Position numbers and translations under genes: made by a program. DNA of 64,000 nucleotides, taken from contig NZ_RBLG01000005.1 of NCBI RefSeq assembly GCF_003634585.1, positions 62,001 to 126,000 of the forward strand, read 5' to 3'. Positions within the stretch are counted from its first letter, which is position 1. Each line of letters starts with the position of its first letter. The notes beneath the pieces were generated by a model, which was not told the DNA's origin, did not search any database, and saw only the letters and a program-made list of their open reading frames with translations. This document shows positions 16,468 through 25,776 of the stretch, piece by piece. The stretch is from Gillisia mitskevichiae. Lineage in GTDB: Bacteria; Bacteroidota; Bacteroidia; Flavobacteriales; Flavobacteriaceae.

Positions 16468-16734
16468 ATGGTAGTGTCTTCAGATCAAAAATTTTTAAAG
16501 GCTTACGAAATGGCAAGCAATACTAGTTTGAAATTTCCGCCAGATATCATGCTTCATTTTTATGCCTATTACAAGCGCGCAACCACACTTAATGGTTTCT
16601 ATACAACTAAAGACGATGAGGATGTAAGAAGTGGTTTTAAAGCCAATGCACTTATACAAGTAGAACAACTTTCACAATTAGAAGCAAAAGAAAAATATAT
16701 TGAAATGGTTGAAAAATATATTGGGCAAATATAA
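16468..16734 (+). CDS. Acyl-CoA-binding protein (ACBP)
   Basis: The 88-residue protein matches the four-helix acyl-CoA-binding fold: FPPDIMLHFYAYYKRAT corresponds to the conserved LxLYxLYKQAT segment, and QVEQLSQLEAKEKYIEMV to the final helices. ACBPs carry long-chain acyl-CoA esters in the cytoplasm. They are best known from eukaryotes and occur only in some bacteria. It follows psd by 10 nt as the last gene of the lipid operon, so supply of acyl chains to lipid synthesis is a reasonable inference. The central lysine- and glycine-rich loop is shorter and less conserved than in eukaryotic forms. Confidence 0.82.
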   Translation: MVVSSDQKFLKAYEMASNTSLKFPPDIMLHFYAYYKRATTLNGFYTTKDDEDVRSGFKANALIQVEQLSQLEAKEKYIEMVEKYIGQI

Positions 16735-16772
16735 CTACCTGCCCAATCCATATCTTTTAATTTAACTCACCT

Positions 16773-19403
16773 CTATTCCAATCCAGCTAAACTAGCTTTC
16801 AACATCTGAATTTTCGCCTCTGCATCTGCTTGTTTTGCTTTTTCAATTGCAACAACAGCCTCTGGAGCATTCCCTACAAAACGTTCATTAGATAACTTCT
16901 TTTGAACAGATTTTAAAAACCCTTCAGTATATTTTAATTCTTCTTGAATCTTCCCTTTTTCAGCTTCTACATCTATAGCCCCTTCAATTGGGATAAAATA
17001 TTCATTGGATTTTACTCTATAAGAAAGAGAGCCCTCTACTTGATGATCTACATATTCTAGGGTAGATACATTCCCGAGTTTTTTAATCACCTCATTAAAT
17101 GATGAAGAGGTATTTTCATTATTTAGAATTTGAAGAGAAATTTGATCTTTAAAAGAAATGTTTTTCGATTTTCTAATATTTCTTATTCCAGAAATCACTT
17201 CTGAAGCAAAAGAAAATTCAGAAATAATTTTAGCGTCAACAGCCTTTACTTCCGGCCATTTAGAAATTATTAAAGCCTCCTCTTTAGACCTTGTATCTAA
17301 TTGCTGCCAGATCTCTTCAGAAATAAAAGGAACAAAAGGATGCAAAATCTTTAGGTTATCTTCTAAGATCGCAATCACCTCATTATAAGTTTTTTCATCT
17401 ATAGCTTCACCAAAATTTGGCTTCACCATCTCTAAGAACCAAGAACAGTAATCATCCCAAATTAGTTTATAAGTAGACATTAAGGCATCACTCATTCTAT
17501 ATTTAGAGAAATGATCTTCGATTTCTAATAAGCTTTGTTGGAACTTAGCTTTATACCATTCTATGGCAATTGCTGAAGATCTAGGTTGCTCTATAGTTTT
17601 ATCTACTTCCCAACTTTTTAATAATTTAAACGAATTCCAGATCTTATTAATAAAACCGCTTCCTTGCTTACAAAGGTCTATTTCAAACATTAGATCGTTC
17701 CCTGCTGGAGAGCTAAGCAACATTCCAACTCGAACCCCATCTGCACCATATTCGTTTATAAGCTTTATAGGATCTGGAGAGTTCCCAAGAGATTTAGACA
17801 TTTTTCGTCTTTGCTTATCTCTAACAATTCCTGTTAAATAAACATTTGTAAAAGGTTTCTCTCCTCTATATTCATAACCTGCGATCATCATTCTAGCAAC
17901 CCAAAAGAATAAAATTTCTGGGGCAGTAACTAAATCGTTTGTTGGATAGTAATAATTAATTTCGGGATTATCCGGCTCTAAAATTCCATTAAAAACACTC
18001 ATAGGCCATAACCATGAAGAGAACCAAGTATCTAAAGCATCAGAATCTTGTTTAAGATCTTGGAGGTTAAGCTCAGGATTATTTGTTTGCACTTTTGCTT
18101 TCTCTAGAGCTTCCTCTATATTTTCGGCAATTACAAAATCATTCTTACCACTTCCGTAATAATATGCCGGGATCTGTTGCCCCCACCATAATTGTCTAGA
18201 AATATTCCAATCTCTCACGTTCTCCATCCAATGTCTGTATGTATTTACAAACTTATCTGGCACAAGGTTAACGTCTTTATTTAGAACCGCATCTAAAGCT
18301 GGCTGAGCCAGTTCCTTCATTTTCAAAAACCATTGATCGCTTAGCTTCGGTTCTATTACCGCGCCGGTACGTTCACTGGTTCCTACTTTATTAATATGAG
18401 TTTCAGTTTTTATTAAAACACCTAAACTCTCTAATTCCTTAACTATTTCTTTTCTGGCAACGAATCTATCTTTTCCTTTATAATGAAGTCCAAATTCATT
18501 TAAAGTAGCATCATCATTAAAAATATCTATTACCTCTAAATTATGACGCTCCCCTATTTCTTTATCGTTAATATCGTGGGCAGGAGTTACTTTTAAACAA
18601 CCTGTACCAAATTCAACATCTACATAATCATCTTCAATTATTGGAATAATTCTATTTGCCAATGGCACTATTGCTTTCTTACCTTTTAGGTGACTAAAAC
18701 GCTCATCATTTGGATTAATACAAATTGCAGTGTCTCCTAAAATAGTCTCTGGTCTAGTGGTAGCAATAGTTACAGTCTCCTCACTATTTTCTATTTTATA
18801 AGTAAGGTAGTATAGATTCCCTTGTTTTTCTTGATAAATAACTTCTTCGTCTGAAAGCGTTGTTTTGGCTTCCGGATCCCAATTCACCATTCTATACCCT
18901 CTATAGATTAGGCCTTTTTCATACAGATCTACGAATACTTTAATTACCGATGCCGACATATTGTCGTCCATAGTGAACTTCGTACGTTCCCAATCGCATG
19001 AGGCTCCTAATTTTTTTAATTGTTCGAGTATAATTCCACCATGTTTGTGGGTCCAATCCCAAGCATGTTCCAAAAATTCCTCACGAGAAAGGTCATTTTT
19101 GTTTATACCTTCTTCCTTCAATTTAGCCACCACTTTTGCTTCAGTAGCAATAGATGCGTGATCTGTTCCTGGCACCCAGCAAGCATTGAAACCTTTTAAT
19201 CTGGCTCTTCTAATAAGAACATCTTGAATAGTATTATTCAGCATATGCCCCATGTGCAGCACTCCCGTAACATTAGGTGGAGGAATAACAATAGTATATG
19301 GAGTCCTTTCATCTACTTCTGAATGAAAATAACCTTGCTCCATCCAGTAGTTGTACCATTTATCTTCTACCTTTTGAGAATCGTATTTTTGGGATGCTGA
19401 CAT
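16773..19403 (-). CDS. valS: Valine--tRNA ligase
   Basis: The 876-residue class Ia synthetase charges tRNA-Val. The HIGH-type motif is HMGH in PPNVTGVLHMGHML near residue 45, the KMSKS motif is RRKMSKSLGNSPDP, and between them lies the editing (CP1) domain with ATTRPETILGDTAI. A C-terminal coiled coil (about 815-870) is the usual tRNA-binding arm. I use the ATG at 19403, because the in-frame TTG at 19433 lies inside the -7 promoter box and is not translated in this reading. Confidence 0.97.
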   Translation of the reverse strand: MSASQKYDSQKVEDKWYNYWMEQGYFHSEVDERTPYTIVIPPPNVTGVLHMGHMLNNTIQDVLIRRARLKGFNACWVPGTDHASIATEAKVVAKLKEEGINKNDLSREEFLEHAWDWTHKHGGIILEQLKKLGASCDWERTKFTMDDNMSASVIKVFVDLYEKGLIYRGYRMVNWDPEAKTTLSDEEVIYQEKQGNLYYLTYKIENSEETVTIATTRPETILGDTAICINPNDERFSHLKGKKAIVPLANRIIPIIEDDYVDVEFGTGCLKVTPAHDINDKEIGERHNLEVIDIFNDDATLNEFGLHYKGKDRFVARKEIVKELESLGVLIKTETHINKVGTSERTGAVIEPKLSDQWFLKMKELAQPALDAVLNKDVNLVPDKFVNTYRHWMENVRDWNISRQLWWGQQIPAYYYGSGKNDFVIAENIEEALEKAKVQTNNPELNLQDLKQDSDALDTWFSSWLWPMSVFNGILEPDNPEINYYYPTNDLVTAPEILFFWVARMMIAGYEYRGEKPFTNVYLTGIVRDKQRRKMSKSLGNSPDPIKLINEYGADGVRVGMLLSSPAGNDLMFEIDLCKQGSGFINKIWNSFKLLKSWEVDKTIEQPRSSAIAIEWYKAKFQQSLLEIEDHFSKYRMSDALMSTYKLIWDDYCSWFLEMVKPNFGEAIDEKTYNEVIAILEDNLKILHPFVPFISEEIWQQLDTRSKEEALIISKWPEVKAVDAKIISEFSFASEVISGIRNIRKSKNISFKDQISLQILNNENTSSSFNEVIKKLGNVSTLEYVDHQVEGSLSYRVKSNEYFIPIEGAIDVEAEKGKIQEELKYTEGFLKSVQKKLSNERFVGNAPEAVVAIEKAKQADAEAKIQMLKASLAGLE

Positions 19404-19430
19404 AATTGGTCTAGTTTTTGAAAATATCTG

Positions 19431-19438
19431 CAAAAGTA
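19431..19438 (-). promoter_or_regulatory. -7 promoter box of valS
   Basis: The minus strand reads TACTTTTG, an exact TAnnTTTG match, 27 nt before the valS ATG. Confidence 0.6.
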
Positions 19439-19534
19439 CTTATAAGTTGAAGATTATAAAAGAAGTAGTTTTCCTTATATGTTTTTGAGTTTATTCAAAA
19501 CAACTTACCTTTACTTAATTGAAAATTAAAAAAC

Positions 19535-19924
19535 ATGAAAAAAATCCTTATCATACTTACTTTAATAGTAGCTGGTTTTTCTACTGTGAATGCCCAAAAT
19601 ACTGCCAAATTTGAATTCAAGTCTGAACTTATAGACTATGGAGATATCGAAAAAGGGAGTGATGGCTTAAAAGTATTTCAATTTAAAAATGTGGGCACTG
19701 TGCCTTTAATTATTGAAAATGTTTATTCTAGTTGCGGATGCACTGTTCCTACATGGACCAAAGCTGCAATTGCACCAGGAAAATCTGGAGAGATCCAAGT
19801 GAAATATGATACCAATCGCGTAGGACCAATAAGAAGAACAATAACTATCTATTCTAATGCGGATGAATCTACCAAAGCGGTAAAAATAAAAGGTCGAGTT
19901 TTAGATCCCGATGAAAAATCTTAA
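19535..19924 (+). CDS. Secreted DUF1573 protein
   Basis: The 129-residue protein has a cleavable signal peptide (about 1-20, ending VNAQ) and one DUF1573 domain, an Ig-like fold. Typical features are YGDIEKGSDGLKVFQFKNVGT and NVYSSCGCTVPTW, with the CGC pair that marks the family. Many Bacteroidota encode several copies, thought to act in the periplasm. The molecular role is unknown. A 7-of-8 promoter match (TACCTTTA, 19506-19513) lies upstream and a strong terminator downstream, so it is monocistronic. Confidence 0.85.
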   Translation: MKKILIILTLIVAGFSTVNAQNTAKFEFKSELIDYGDIEKGSDGLKVFQFKNVGTVPLIIENVYSSCGCTVPTWTKAAIAPGKSGEIQVKYDTNRVGPIRRTITIYSNADESTKAVKIKGRVLDPDEKS

Positions 19925-19931
19925 TTACCAA

Positions 19932-19960
19932 AACTCTCGAGAAATCGGGAGTTTTTTTTT
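19932..19960 (+). terminator. Rho-independent terminator after the DUF1573 gene
   Basis: The stem AACTCTCGA (19932-19940) / TCGGGAGTT (19945-19953) with a GAAA loop is followed by nine T residues. It reaches the end of the convergent aspartyl protease gene. Confidence 0.85.
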
Positions 19961-21293
19961 ATAATATTCTTTTTAATTTAAAACGAATATTTAGAATTTC
20001 TCCATTTCTATTGATTTTCAATCTCATGGTTCTCCCCTCTTCAGAACTAAACATTTTATTTATTTCGGAAAGTTCGTATCTATGAGCTGGTTTCCTGTTA
20101 ATAGTTTCAACCAAGTCTCCAATTTTCAAACCTGCCAATGCCGCAGGAGAATTAGGTCTTAATTCAGCAATTACATATTGAGGTGCCAATTTAAATTTCA
20201 CTTTAGAATAGCTTTTGTATACAACCACCCCTTTAAAATCATTTTCAGATTCACTAAATACTGCTGAATCATTATTTTCAAAATCCTTTACCACTGTAAA
20301 TCCTTCATGTGCCAGCACAATCCCGCTCATATCATACTCGAAAGTATCACTGAAGTTCTTGTTAGGCTTTAACCTCAATCGTTTGTTATTATAATCGAAA
20401 GTTGAATAGAATCGTTTTAAAACCTGAGAACCCAAGCTACCGTTACGTGACTCGTAGGTTGTTACCCCTTCAAAATATAAAGTATCTGGAAAGCTTGCAG
20501 TGATCTCCTTTAGTTGGAATTTTCCTAGTTTCAGATTATTAAGTCTAGCACGTTTTCCATATACACTACCACCCATCCCGAATCCCAAAAAATCTTCGAA
20601 ATTTTCAGCCGGGATCTTAATACCAAGATCGGGAGCTTCAAATATCCAAAGCGCATCCCCAGAACCACTATCTATCAACAGATCCATCGGAAGTAGGTCA
20701 TCATTATCTATATTAACCAAAACTTTTATATAGGGTTTATTTTTATGAAATATCAAATCAAAATCATCGCAGCGTTTACATCTATCATAAACATAAGAGT
20801 CTGATTTGTAAGCGGTCAATCTTTCTTTTATATAATCAAATTCTACAACGAAGTCCTTAAAAAAATCATACCCAATTATTCCATGAATAGGTAATCCTAA
20901 TCTATTGGAAAGGCTTATTTGATGATCGTAAACTATATAAACGGTAAAATTAGAGTGAGATGCATTTCCAATACGAACGTTATTTCCAGTAGATTTAATT
21001 GCTGTAATCGCTTCACCTTCCCCCCATCCTCTCAAAGTAATGTCAGACACATTTTTCACATCTAATGAATCCTTATCTTCCAAACTAAATATTATAGAAG
21101 AATCTACTCCGGTATCTAATAAGAAAGTAAGTTCTACTCCATTTATTTCAACCGGAATCACAACCAGATCGTTTACAGATTGAAATGTAAGATCAAATTT
21201 ATTTTTATCGCCATCTATACTAAAAACTCCTTGAGCTATAGATATACTGGAAAAGCATAGAAAAACAATTAATATGTAAATAGGGTAAGCCAT
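19959..21293 (-). CDS. Secreted two-lobed aspartyl protease-like protein with PDZ domain
   Basis: The 444-residue protein has a signal peptide (about 1-20), two retropepsin-type halves and a C-terminal PDZ domain (about 370-440, with IAELRPNSPAALAGLKIGD). The first half has the catalytic triplet DTG (FLLDTGVDSS, about residue 59). The second half has DSG (LLIDSGSGDA, about residue 207). Both aspartates are present, so the protein may be an active single-chain enzyme. Proteins of this type are frequent in Bacteroidota and their substrates are unknown. It is monocistronic by position. Confidence 0.85.
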   Translation of the reverse strand: MAYPIYILIVFLCFSSISIAQGVFSIDGDKNKFDLTFQSVNDLVVIPVEINGVELTFLLDTGVDSSIIFSLEDKDSLDVKNVSDITLRGWGEGEAITAIKSTGNNVRIGNASHSNFTVYIVYDHQISLSNRLGLPIHGIIGYDFFKDFVVEFDYIKERLTAYKSDSYVYDRCKRCDDFDLIFHKNKPYIKVLVNIDNDDLLPMDLLIDSGSGDALWIFEAPDLGIKIPAENFEDFLGFGMGGSVYGKRARLNNLKLGKFQLKEITASFPDTLYFEGVTTYESRNGSLGSQVLKRFYSTFDYNNKRLRLKPNKNFSDTFEYDMSGIVLAHEGFTVVKDFENNDSAVFSESENDFKGVVVYKSYSKVKFKLAPQYVIAELRPNSPAALAGLKIGDLVETINRKPAHRYELSEINKMFSSEEGRTMRLKINRNGEILNIRFKLKRIL

Positions 21294-21397
21294 ATTTTTA
21301 ATTAATTTACGAAAAATATGAGGATAAATGACAATCCTAAAAAATTGAATTCTGCATTATATTTCGCATTTTTGCAATGAAAAAATAAAAAATTGTT

Positions 21398-22588
21398 ATG
21401 CCTAAAATTTCAGTTAAAGGTAATTCTATGCCAGAATCACCAATTAGAAAATTAGTTCCCTTCGCAGAAGCAGCCATTAAAAAAGGTCGAAAGATATACC
21501 AACTAAACATTGGACAACCAGACATTAAAACTCCAAAAGTTGCTTTAGATGCGGTTAGAAATCACACTATTGAAGTGCTTTCATATAGCCATTCTGCTGG
21601 ATTTGAAGGTTACAGAAATAAATTAGCGAACTACTACAAGAATCATGATATCCCTGTAAACGGGGAAGAAATAATAATTACCACAGGTGGGTCTGAAGCA
21701 TTGCTTTTTGCTATGGGAAGTATTGCTGATACGGGTGATGAGATCATTATTCCAGAACCATTTTATGCTAATTATAATGGTTTTGCTACGGCATCAGGAA
21801 TAAATATTGTTCCTGTTGAATCTAAAATTGAAACAAATTTTGCTTTACCTCCTATTGCAGATTTTGAGAAGTTAATCACTTCCAAAACTAAAGCAATTTT
21901 AATTTGTAATCCAGGGAATCCTACAGGATACTTATATACTAAAGAGGAAATAGATCAATTAGCTGAAATCGCAATTAAACATGATATCTTTCTAGTAGCC
22001 GATGAGGTTTACAGAGAATTCGCTTATGATGGTGTAAAGCATCACTCTGTAATGAGTATAGATAAATTGAAAGATCATGCCATAATGATAGATTCAGTTT
22101 CCAAGAGATATAGTATGTGTGGCGCTAGAATTGGTTGTTTAGTTTCCAAGAATAAAGAAGTTATTAGTACTGCAATGAAGTTTGCACAGGCTAGATTAAG
22201 CCCTCCAACATTTGAACAAATTGCTAGTGAGGCAGCTTTAGAAACTCCCCAAAGTTATTTTGATGATGTTATTGAAGAATATACTTCTAGAAGAAATTTA
22301 CTTATTGCTGGACTAGAATCTATTGAAGGCGTAAAGGTTGCTACGCCAAAAGGAGCTTTTTACTGTATTGCAGAATTGCCAATAAAAAATGCAGATGTAT
22401 TCGCAAAATGGTTATTAGAAGAATATCAATTAGATAACGAAACTATCATGGTTGCACCAGCAGCTGGGTTTTATTCTACTCCAAATACTGGTCTTAATCA
22501 AGTAAGGATTGCATATGTTCTTAAAAAGGAAGATCTAGAAAGAGCTATAATAATTTTAAAGAACGCCTTGCAGGAATATAATAAATAA
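21398..22588 (+). CDS. PLP-dependent aminotransferase class I/II
   Basis: The 396-residue enzyme of the aspartate-aminotransferase fold contains NIGQPDIKTP near the N-terminus, CNPGNPTGYLYT in the middle, DEVYREF, and the PLP-lysine segment SVSKRYSMCGARIG. Such enzymes move amino groups between amino and keto acids in the cytoplasm. The exact substrate (aspartate, aromatic or other) cannot be read from these motifs. Its stop and the murB start share one base (TAATG), so the two are translated together. A weak 7-of-8 promoter match (CATTTTTG) lies at 21367-21374. Confidence 0.9.
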   Translation: MPKISVKGNSMPESPIRKLVPFAEAAIKKGRKIYQLNIGQPDIKTPKVALDAVRNHTIEVLSYSHSAGFEGYRNKLANYYKNHDIPVNGEEIIITTGGSEALLFAMGSIADTGDEIIIPEPFYANYNGFATASGINIVPVESKIETNFALPPIADFEKLITSKTKAILICNPGNPTGYLYTKEEIDQLAEIAIKHDIFLVADEVYREFAYDGVKHHSVMSIDKLKDHAIMIDSVSKRYSMCGARIGCLVSKNKEVISTAMKFAQARLSPPTFEQIASEAALETPQSYFDDVIEEYTSRRNLLIAGLESIEGVKVATPKGAFYCIAELPIKNADVFAKWLLEEYQLDNETIMVAPAAGFYSTPNTGLNQVRIAYVLKKEDLERAIIILKNALQEYNK

Positions 22589-23601
22589 TGAAAATTTCTC
22601 AGAATGCTTCTTTAAAAGCCTACAACACCTTTGGTATAGATATCAAGGCGAAAACCTTGATATCTGTTAAAAGTTTAGATGAGCTTATTACTGTTCTTAA
22701 AAATAACTATGCTAAAGATCTATTTATTTTAGGTGGAGGTAGCAATATGTTACTTACTAAAAATATAGAGGAAACAGTAGTTCACATCGATATTAAGGGA
22801 ATTGAGGTTGTAGAGGAAACTGAAGAATTTGTATTTGTAAAATCCAATGCAGGTGAAAACTGGCATGAATTTGTCTTACATACGCTCGATAATAATTGGG
22901 GCGGCTTAGAAAACCTGTCACTTATTCCAGGAAATGTAGGCACTTCCCCAATACAGAATATTGGTGCTTATGGCGTAGAACTTAAGGATCATTTTGTGTC
23001 CTGCAATGCCATTAATATTCAAACCTTAGAGATTGTAAATTTTACTGCTGAAGATTGCGAATTTGATTACAGAAATTCTGTTTTTAAAAATAAGCTGAAG
23101 GGCAAATATATAATCATTAGTGTGATTTTTAGGTTAACCAAAGTCAATCACAAATTGCTTACTAACTATGGCTCTATTAATGAAGCAATAATTGAAATGG
23201 GAATTGCCAAACCTGAGATTAGAGATATTTCTAATGCGGTTATACAAATTAGACAACAAAAGTTACCAAACCCTAAAGAATTGGGAAACAGCGGGAGCTT
23301 TTTCAAAAATCCAGTAATCAAGACTACAGAATTTGACATCTTGAAAAAACAATTTCCAGATATACCAAATTATCAAGTTGGAGAAGATAGCATTAAAATA
23401 CCAGCAGGATGGTTAATAGACCAAGCAGGACTAAAAGGTTATCGTGAGGGAGATGCTGGTGTACATAAAAATCAGGCTTTAGTATTAGTAAATTATGGAA
23501 GAGCTACTGGAGAAGAAATACTGGAGTTATCCCGTAAAGTTCAAAAAGAGATATTGTCGAAATTCAAGATCCATTTAGAACCAGAAGTTAATATTATTTA
23601 A
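22588..23601 (+). CDS. murB: UDP-N-acetylenolpyruvoylglucosamine reductase
   Basis: The 337-residue flavoenzyme reduces the enolpyruvyl group to make UDP-N-acetylmuramate, a cytoplasmic step of peptidoglycan synthesis. It starts NASLKAYNTFGIDIKA and has the FAD-binding segments FILGGGSNMLLT and LIPGNVGTSPIQNIGAYGVE. The proton-donor region is LGNSGSFFKNP and a C-terminal Glu lies in LEPEVNII. Its length fits type I MurB. It overlaps the aminotransferase by one base and ends before a perfect-palindrome terminator. Confidence 0.96.
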   Translation: MKISQNASLKAYNTFGIDIKAKTLISVKSLDELITVLKNNYAKDLFILGGGSNMLLTKNIEETVVHIDIKGIEVVEETEEFVFVKSNAGENWHEFVLHTLDNNWGGLENLSLIPGNVGTSPIQNIGAYGVELKDHFVSCNAINIQTLEIVNFTAEDCEFDYRNSVFKNKLKGKYIIISVIFRLTKVNHKLLTNYGSINEAIIEMGIAKPEIRDISNAVIQIRQQKLPNPKELGNSGSFFKNPVIKTTEFDILKKQFPDIPNYQVGEDSIKIPAGWLIDQAGLKGYREGDAGVHKNQALVLVNYGRATGEEILELSRKVQKEILSKFKIHLEPEVNII

Positions 23602-23604
23602 AAT

Positions 23605-23637
23605 AAAAAAGTCCCGCAATTGCGGGACTTTTATTTA
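23605..23637. terminator. Bidirectional terminator between murB and the fasciclin gene
   Basis: AAGTCCCGCAA (23609-23619) pairs perfectly with TTGCGGGACTT (23620-23630). T-runs occur on both strands, so it can end both convergent transcripts. Confidence 0.88.
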
Positions 23638-23655
23638 ACTAGAAGTTATTTCTAA

Positions 23656-24291
23656 TTATGATTTCTTCATTACAACGGCATCGATAACGTGAACAACTCC
23701 ATTAGAAGCATCTACATCTGCTTGAACGATCGTAGCGGTTTTACCATTTCCATCTTTTAACATGATCTTATCACCTTTCATCATAGCAGTTAATTCGGAT
23801 CCTTCTACAGTTTTAAATGTGTAGGTTCCATTATTATCTTTTATAGCTTTAGCTAAGTCTGCAGAAGTAATTTCACCTGAAACAACATGATATTTCAAAA
23901 CAGTTTGTAAATCAGCCTGATTTTCTTTCATCATTAATTTATCAAGATTCGCTTTTGGAACTTTCGCAAATGCAGCATTAGAAGGTGCAAATACAGTAAA
24001 CGGACCTTCATCTTCTTTCATCATAGTTGCAAGTTCTGCAGATTGAAGTGCACTAACAAGAGTACTTAGATCCTCTGTAGCCATTGCTTTGGCAGCAATA
24101 CTATTAGATTGCATTTCCATCTTTTCTTGCTCCATCTTCATGTTAGCTTCTCTTTCAGCCTCTTTCTCAGCTTCCATTTTTTCCATTTCCATCTTGTCCT
24201 TCTCTTCCTGCTCTTTTTTCTTATTATCCTCACAAGAGGTAAAAGCAAATACAGATAAAACGGCAATTATTAATAAATGTTTAATTTTCAT
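23656..24291 (-). CDS. Fasciclin-domain lipoprotein
   Basis: The 211-residue protein has a lipoprotein signal with Cys20 (VFAFTSCEDN), a 45-residue Glu/Lys/Met-rich helical linker, and one fasciclin (FAS1) domain from about residue 72 to the end. The domain shows the classic TVFAPSNAAFAKVP and YHVVSGEITSADL segments and ends NGVVHVIDAVV. FAS1 domains mediate adhesion and act at the cell surface. The long charged linker probably holds the domain away from the membrane. It stands alone, with a terminator shared with murB. Confidence 0.92.
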   Translation of the reverse strand: MKIKHLLIIAVLSVFAFTSCEDNKKKEQEEKDKMEMEKMEAEKEAEREANMKMEQEKMEMQSNSIAAKAMATEDLSTLVSALQSAELATMMKEDEGPFTVFAPSNAAFAKVPKANLDKLMMKENQADLQTVLKYHVVSGEITSADLAKAIKDNNGTYTFKTVEGSELTAMMKGDKIMLKDGNGKTATIVQADVDASNGVVHVIDAVVMKKS

Positions 24292-24436
24292 AATTTAGTT
24301 TTTTTTGTGTTAATTAATTGATGCAAGTTAGCTCAGATTCCATAATTATTGTACATATAGCAATTAAAGTTTAGTTAAATATTGTAAAGGTTATACTAAT
24401 GTTTTAAATGGTTTTTTTAGGACCTTTTTTTATCCG

Positions 24437-24444
24437 TATTTTTG
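24437..24444 (+). promoter_or_regulatory. -7 promoter box upstream of the small Cys-rich membrane protein
   Basis: TATTTTTG matches TAnnTTTG exactly, 18 nt before the chosen ATG. It contains an in-frame TTG that is not a start in this reading. Confidence 0.62.
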
Positions 24445-24462
24445 CATTATAAATTAATGATT

Positions 24463-24663
24463 ATGGAATTACTTTTAATTACTATAGTATTATTAGGCCT
24501 TGCTTTTGCTGGGATTGCAATAAAAATTTGGGCAAAAAAGGATGGGGAGTTTGCGGGAACATGCGCGAGTCAGAGTCCATTTTTGAATAAAGAAGGAGAA
24601 GCTTGTAGTTTTTGTGGAAAATCTCCCGACGAAATTAAAGATTGTTCAGATTCCAAAAAATAG
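24463..24663 (+). CDS. Small membrane protein with a four-cysteine tail
   Basis: The 66-residue protein has one N-terminal membrane helix (about 1-23) and a short soluble tail with four cysteines (GTCASQ, ACSFCGK, IKDC), suggestive of metal binding or a disulfide knot. I remember similar short proteins in other Flavobacteriaceae, labelled only 'membrane or secreted protein'. An ATG at 24457 would add two residues and cannot be excluded. The glycosyltransferase follows after 12 nt, so the two are probably co-transcribed. The function is unknown. Confidence 0.7.
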   Translation: MELLLITIVLLGLAFAGIAIKIWAKKDGEFAGTCASQSPFLNKEGEACSFCGKSPDEIKDCSDSKK

Positions 24664-24675
24664 GAATTTTAAAAT

Positions 24676-25776
24676 ATGGCAATATTTTTACTCGGATTTT
24701 TCATTCTGATAACCCTAATTAATATCCTATTTTTTATAGGATATTTTAGTTTTGCCTCGGCAAAAGAATCTACATCTACGTCTACCCCTCCAGTCTCAGT
24801 AATAATTTGCGCAAAAAATGAAGCTGAAAATTTAAAAGACTTCATACCATTTATACTAGAACAAACATATCCTAACTTCGAAGTTATCCTCGTTAACGAT
24901 GCTTCAATAGATAACACACTGGAAGTTATGGAACAATTTGAGGCTTTAGATCATCGTTTGCGCTTAGTAAATGTGCAAAACAATGAAGCTTTTTGGGGAA
25001 AAAAGAAATATGCCTTGACTCTAGGCATCAAGAAAGCTAAAAACTCTACTTTACTTTTCACAGATGCAGATTGTAGACCAGAAAGCAAACTCTGGATCTC
25101 TGAAATGGCTTCAAATTTTGAACCTAATAAAACCATTGTGCTTGGTTATGGGGGATATCTGAAAAATAAAGGTTCGTTTCTGAATAAACTCATTCGATAT
25201 GAAACCTTATTAACTGCAATTCAATATTTTTCATTTGCAAAATGGGGTATTCCATATATGGGAGTTGGAAGAAATCTGGCATATACTTCTCAAGAGTTTT
25301 ACAACCAAAACGGGTTTGCAACACATTTACATATAAAGTCTGGCGATGATGATCTATTTGTAAATCAAGCCGGGACACAACATAATACTGCTATTACATT
25401 TAACAAATCTTCTATAACCAGAAGCATTCCGAAAACAAATTTCTCTAATTGGATACTTCAGAAAAGAAGACATATTTCTACAGCGAAGTTTTACAAGAAG
25501 AAACATAAATTTCTACTGGCATCTTTTTACCTTTCTCAAGTCGGTTTTTGGATTTTGCTTACATCACTTTTGATTTTAAAAATATATTGGCCAATGGTAT
25601 TGGGGATATTCTTATTAAGACTAATCATCCAATATACCGTTTATTATAAGTCTGCTAAAAAATTAGATGAGATGGACCTTTTATGGTTAATTCCATTTTT
25701 GGAAGTATTTTTAATCTTCACACAATTAAGTATCTTTAGCATGAATGTTTTTTCAAAACCAACCAATTGGAAGTAA
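24676..25776 (+). CDS. Membrane glycosyltransferase family 2
   Basis: The 366-residue protein has an N-terminal membrane helix, a GT-A catalytic domain and two or three C-terminal membrane helices (about 275-360). The domain starts VSVIICAKNEAENLKDF. It shows VLVNDASIDNT, the metal-binding FTDADCRP, and a GDDDLFVNQ motif matching the acceptor-site ED/DD segment. Such enzymes add sugars to lipid carriers or polysaccharides at the inner membrane. It overlaps the ECF sigma gene by 10 nt. Donor and acceptor are unknown. Confidence 0.88.
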   Translation: MAIFLLGFFILITLINILFFIGYFSFASAKESTSTSTPPVSVIICAKNEAENLKDFIPFILEQTYPNFEVILVNDASIDNTLEVMEQFEALDHRLRLVNVQNNEAFWGKKKYALTLGIKKAKNSTLLFTDADCRPESKLWISEMASNFEPNKTIVLGYGGYLKNKGSFLNKLIRYETLLTAIQYFSFAKWGIPYMGVGRNLAYTSQEFYNQNGFATHLHIKSGDDDLFVNQAGTQHNTAITFNKSSITRSIPKTNFSNWILQKRRHISTAKFYKKKHKFLLASFYLSQVGFWILLTSLLILKIYWPMVLGIFLLRLIIQYTVYYKSAKKLDEMDLLWLIPFLEVFLIFTQLSIFSMNVFSKPTNWK

